A stretch of 64,000 bases of DNA from Marinicella marina (GTDB lineage Bacteria; Pseudomonadota; Gammaproteobacteria; Xanthomonadales; Marinicellaceae), in contig NZ_JASJNC010000002.1 in the NCBI RefSeq assembly GCF_030065545.1, forward strand, positions 62,001-126,000, given 5' to 3'. The notes beneath the pieces are model-generated. The model was given only the letters and a program-made list of their open reading frames with translations, made no database searches and was not told where the DNA came from. This document shows positions 61,775 to 64,000 of the stretch, piece by piece (within the stretch, counting starts at the first letter, position 1; every line of letters starts with the position of its first letter). The translations under genes and the position numbers were made by a program.

Positions 61775-64000
61775 TCATGGTTTCAGAATGAAGTGTTCTG
61801 GTTTGAATTTTCTGTTGGCTTTGACTTTTTTGTAGTTGATTTCAGCGCGGCCCATCATGGGGTCTTTCATGATAGTTTGCATCGGCAGTCGCAAGCCATG
61901 GTGCTGTTCATAGTCAAAGTAATCAATGGTGATTGGTACACTGCCTACCGCAGGATTAATTAATCTGGTTTTCATCCTCAGGATGTCACCATTTTCTGTA
62001 TCAATGTAATAATTCCTACTTGGTAAATCGTTCACTTTAAAGGACACAACGTAGGCCTTACGATCATTGACTTCGGCTTTACCTGTGACAGTTAACTCAT
62101 CGGCATGCTTGGCCAAATTCATGCTGATACTTGGGTGTTCAAGTTGTGCTTGTTTGCGGTAGGCGCCTTTGAATTCAGTGTAGGGGTTGATGCCATCAGT
62201 TGCTGCTTGGTCTTCATTGGCAACCACGGTTATTTCACCAAATACCCCAAAATCCAGTTGTTGGCGATAACTGTATTCATCATCAAATTCCATCATAATT
62301 TTGCCTTTGACACCCGAATTAACCATGTTGATTTCACCTTTGATTTGAAACCCGGCTTTTTGGCTCAACATATCACTGCGCTCCTTTGCCTGCATCAGCT
62401 GCATCAGTGCCGCTACAGTAGGTAGCGGTTCAGTTTCTTTTGTGGTCATTTTCGGTGCGGTATCAACGACCTTTTGCTTGTCCCTGTAAAGTACCAAATG
62501 GGTCACTTGGTTGGTCTCATCTGTGTCGAACTTGGCACTCATGTCGGACTTGATGCGGAATTGCCTGAAACCATCTTCATCGGGTAAATGCAGCTCAAAA
62601 GCCATCTGATTTGGAACATCAAGGGTCAAGCGGTGGTTCTGAATCTTGGCTTTAATGGCGCCTTTGAATTGCTTGGATTGGTACTCACCAAGGAAGGGTT
62701 GTAATTCACTGGCAGCTATTTCTGGCTTGATTTCTACGCCTTTTTTAGGCAGTTCAAAATCAAGGCGATTTTGGTGCATGCGCATGGCAGTGATGCTGTT
62801 ATCCGCAGCACGATCAAAAGAAACAGCTATGGTATCGGTCAGTTTGAAATACCATTTACCGCTTTCATCTGGGTCTTTCAGCTCGTACACCATTTGTCCT
62901 GGAACATCTACCGCAGGCACACCACTTTCATTGATCAAGAAGGTGAAAATGCTGTCTTTGAAGGTAGCAAAATTGGCATGGTATTCACCCACATACTCGT
63001 TGTAGTCTAAGGCCGTATCAACCGATGTTGTACCAGTTGCAGGTGCCGCAGTGGCCAAGTGATCCCAGACCATATTAATGGACTCTTGCTGCAGGGGGGT
63101 GGCGGTGTGGTTGGTTAATAGCACAAAACCCAAGTTTTCATCAGGTAATAAGGCCACTTGAGCGCCGTAACCATCGATGCTACCACCGTGTTCGATGACT
63201 TTTTTATCCTGCCACTGGCGCAGGAACCAGCCCATGCCGTAATTGATGTCGCCGGCAATGTTAATAGCAGGCTGCCAGGTGGCTTGCAGCTGTTCTGTTG
63301 AAACCAATTGTTGCTGCTGCCACTGGCCTTGATTGAGTAAAAGGCGCAGCCACTGTGCCATGTCATTGACGTTGGAGTAGATTCCACCGGCTGGTGCGAT
63401 GTTGTTGAGGTTGCGTCGAGGCATAAAGTCATTGGTTTCGGAGGCATCATTCCATTGGTAGCCTGTGGCGATGTTGGTATCAGCCAAGGCAGTCTCATGA
63501 ACTGATGTGGTGCTGGTCATACCCAATGGCTTGAGTATTTTCTCTGCCAATAATTCATTCCAATCCTGCTTGGCAACGGTTGCTGTGAGTTCTCCGGCTG
63601 CCAAATACATCACATTGTTGTAGTGGAAGTTTTTTCTGAATTCATCCCAAGGCTCAGCGGCTGTGGCTGTTTTTAGAATCAATTTGGAACTGGCTTGACC
63701 ATTGGCCCATAGTAAGTCATTGCGGGTGTAGCCGGTGCGATGAGACAGCATGTCCTTGATGGTTATGGGTAATGCTTCATCACCCACATTGAACTCATAT
63801 CTGGGTAAATAATCAGTGACAAGATCGTCCCAGTTGAGTTTATCAGCATCGACCATCATGGCCGCTAGGGTGGCGGTGAAGGCTTTGCTGGTTGAGCCAA
63901 TGGCAAACAATGTCTCAGCTGTCACTGGTTTGTTGTTGCTGGTATCCATCACGCCAAAACCATGGGCAATGATGACTTGATCGTTATGAACTACGGCCAG
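61775..64000 (-). CDS. Serine hydrolase (class C beta-lactamase/DD-peptidase fold), 5' end outside window
   Basis: The frame is still open at the right edge, so 742 codons of a longer gene are seen; the GTG near 63952 is internal. The SxxK motif is S-T-S-K in AIGSTSKAFT, YxN is Y-N-N in NFHYNNVMYLAAGE, and HxG is HGG in VIEHGGSIDGYG. After the hydrolase core (about 1-330 of the visible part) come two beta-rich repeats (about 340-500) and a C-terminal LolA-like domain (about 540-725). Such modular exported hydrolases act on peptides or esters in the periplasm. Substrate unknown. Confidence 0.85.
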   Translation of the reverse strand: MAVVHNDQVIIAHGFGVMDTSNNKPVTAETLFAIGSTSKAFTATLAAMMVDADKLNWDDLVTDYLPRYEFNVGDEALPITIKDMLSHRTGYTRNDLLWANGQASSKLILKTATAAEPWDEFRKNFHYNNVMYLAAGELTATVAKQDWNELLAEKILKPLGMTSTTSVHETALADTNIATGYQWNDASETNDFMPRRNLNNIAPAGGIYSNVNDMAQWLRLLLNQGQWQQQQLVSTEQLQATWQPAINIAGDINYGMGWFLRQWQDKKVIEHGGSIDGYGAQVALLPDENLGFVLLTNHTATPLQQESINMVWDHLATAAPATGTTSVDTALDYNEYVGEYHANFATFKDSIFTFLINESGVPAVDVPGQMVYELKDPDESGKWYFKLTDTIAVSFDRAADNSITAMRMHQNRLDFELPKKGVEIKPEIAASELQPFLGEYQSKQFKGAIKAKIQNHRLTLDVPNQMAFELHLPDEDGFRQFRIKSDMSAKFDTDETNQVTHLVLYRDKQKVVDTAPKMTTKETEPLPTVAALMQLMQAKERSDMLSQKAGFQIKGEINMVNSGVKGKIMMEFDDEYSYRQQLDFGVFGEITVVANEDQAATDGINPYTEFKGAYRKQAQLEHPSISMNLAKHADELTVTGKAEVNDRKAYVVSFKVNDLPSRNYYIDTENGDILRMKTRLINPAVGSVPITIDYFDYEQHHGLRLPMQTIMKDPMMGRAEINYKKVKANRKFKPEHFILKP

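Overview
The window looks like chromosomal DNA of a free-living, probably marine, aerobic gammaproteobacterium. It has moderate GC content, dense gene packing, E. coli-like housekeeping proteins (HemL, NrdAB, SpeDE, RluF, ArfB) and many exported proteins. Two exported proteins end in an 'IFxDGF' tail that I associate with Marinicella and relatives. That genus-level guess is recall, not a search result. No phage, integrase, complete insertion sequence or CRISPR array is visible.

Layout. 0-8.7 kb: a MidA-type methyltransferase cut by the left edge, folE2, a DnaA-box-rich intergenic region, a gamma-glutamyltransferase, hemL, a DedA/LssY membrane protein, a TolB-TolA domain chimera and a solute-binding-like protein. 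8.7-17.6 kb: two unknown membrane-anchored proteins, a polyamine operon (speD, speE, a type III decarboxylase, a zinc-ribbon protein), an OPT transporter and small envelope proteins. 17.7-25.5 kb: a YjjG-like phosphatase with an SDR enzyme, a MATE pump, then nrdA and nrdB. 25.5-32.3 kb: an accessory stretch with short covarying palindromes, an AT-rich orphan gene, a Leu-type tRNA-like gene with a short variable loop just upstream of rtcB, a membrane-anchored AraC regulator with two partners, and arfB. 32.3-37.8 kb: rluF, a secreted trypsin-like protease, two tiny exported paralogues, a DUF1028 protein, a BLUF photoreceptor and a VOC/WYL divergent pair. 37.8-53.4 kb: a cell-surface region with cytochrome-like protein, S74 fibre protein, IPT-like repeat protein, MAPEG protein, broken Pmp3 gene, TPR-PAS sensor, large calcium-binding-repeat protein and S9 peptidase. 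53.4-64 kb: small genes, a second NrdB-like gene, a hexahaem cytochrome, two methyltransferases and a serine hydrolase cut by the right edge.

How genes work together. SpeD, SpeE and the decarboxylase together supply putrescine and spermidine. NrdA and NrdB form a class Ia ribonucleotide reductase. The distant second NrdB has lost two metal ligands and the C-terminal radical-relay tyrosine but keeps the R1-binding tail, so it may be a regulator or a non-canonical R2. RtcB, the tRNA-like gene and perhaps ArfB suggest RNA-damage or stalled-ribosome responses.

Most promising points for follow-up are the ligand-depleted NrdB, the tRNA-like/RtcB unit with its hairpin-rich leader, the TolB-TolA chimera, the DnaA-box cluster and the paired fibre/repeat surface proteins with a coupled leader ORF. 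Function calls rest on reading motifs by eye; no database search was run.
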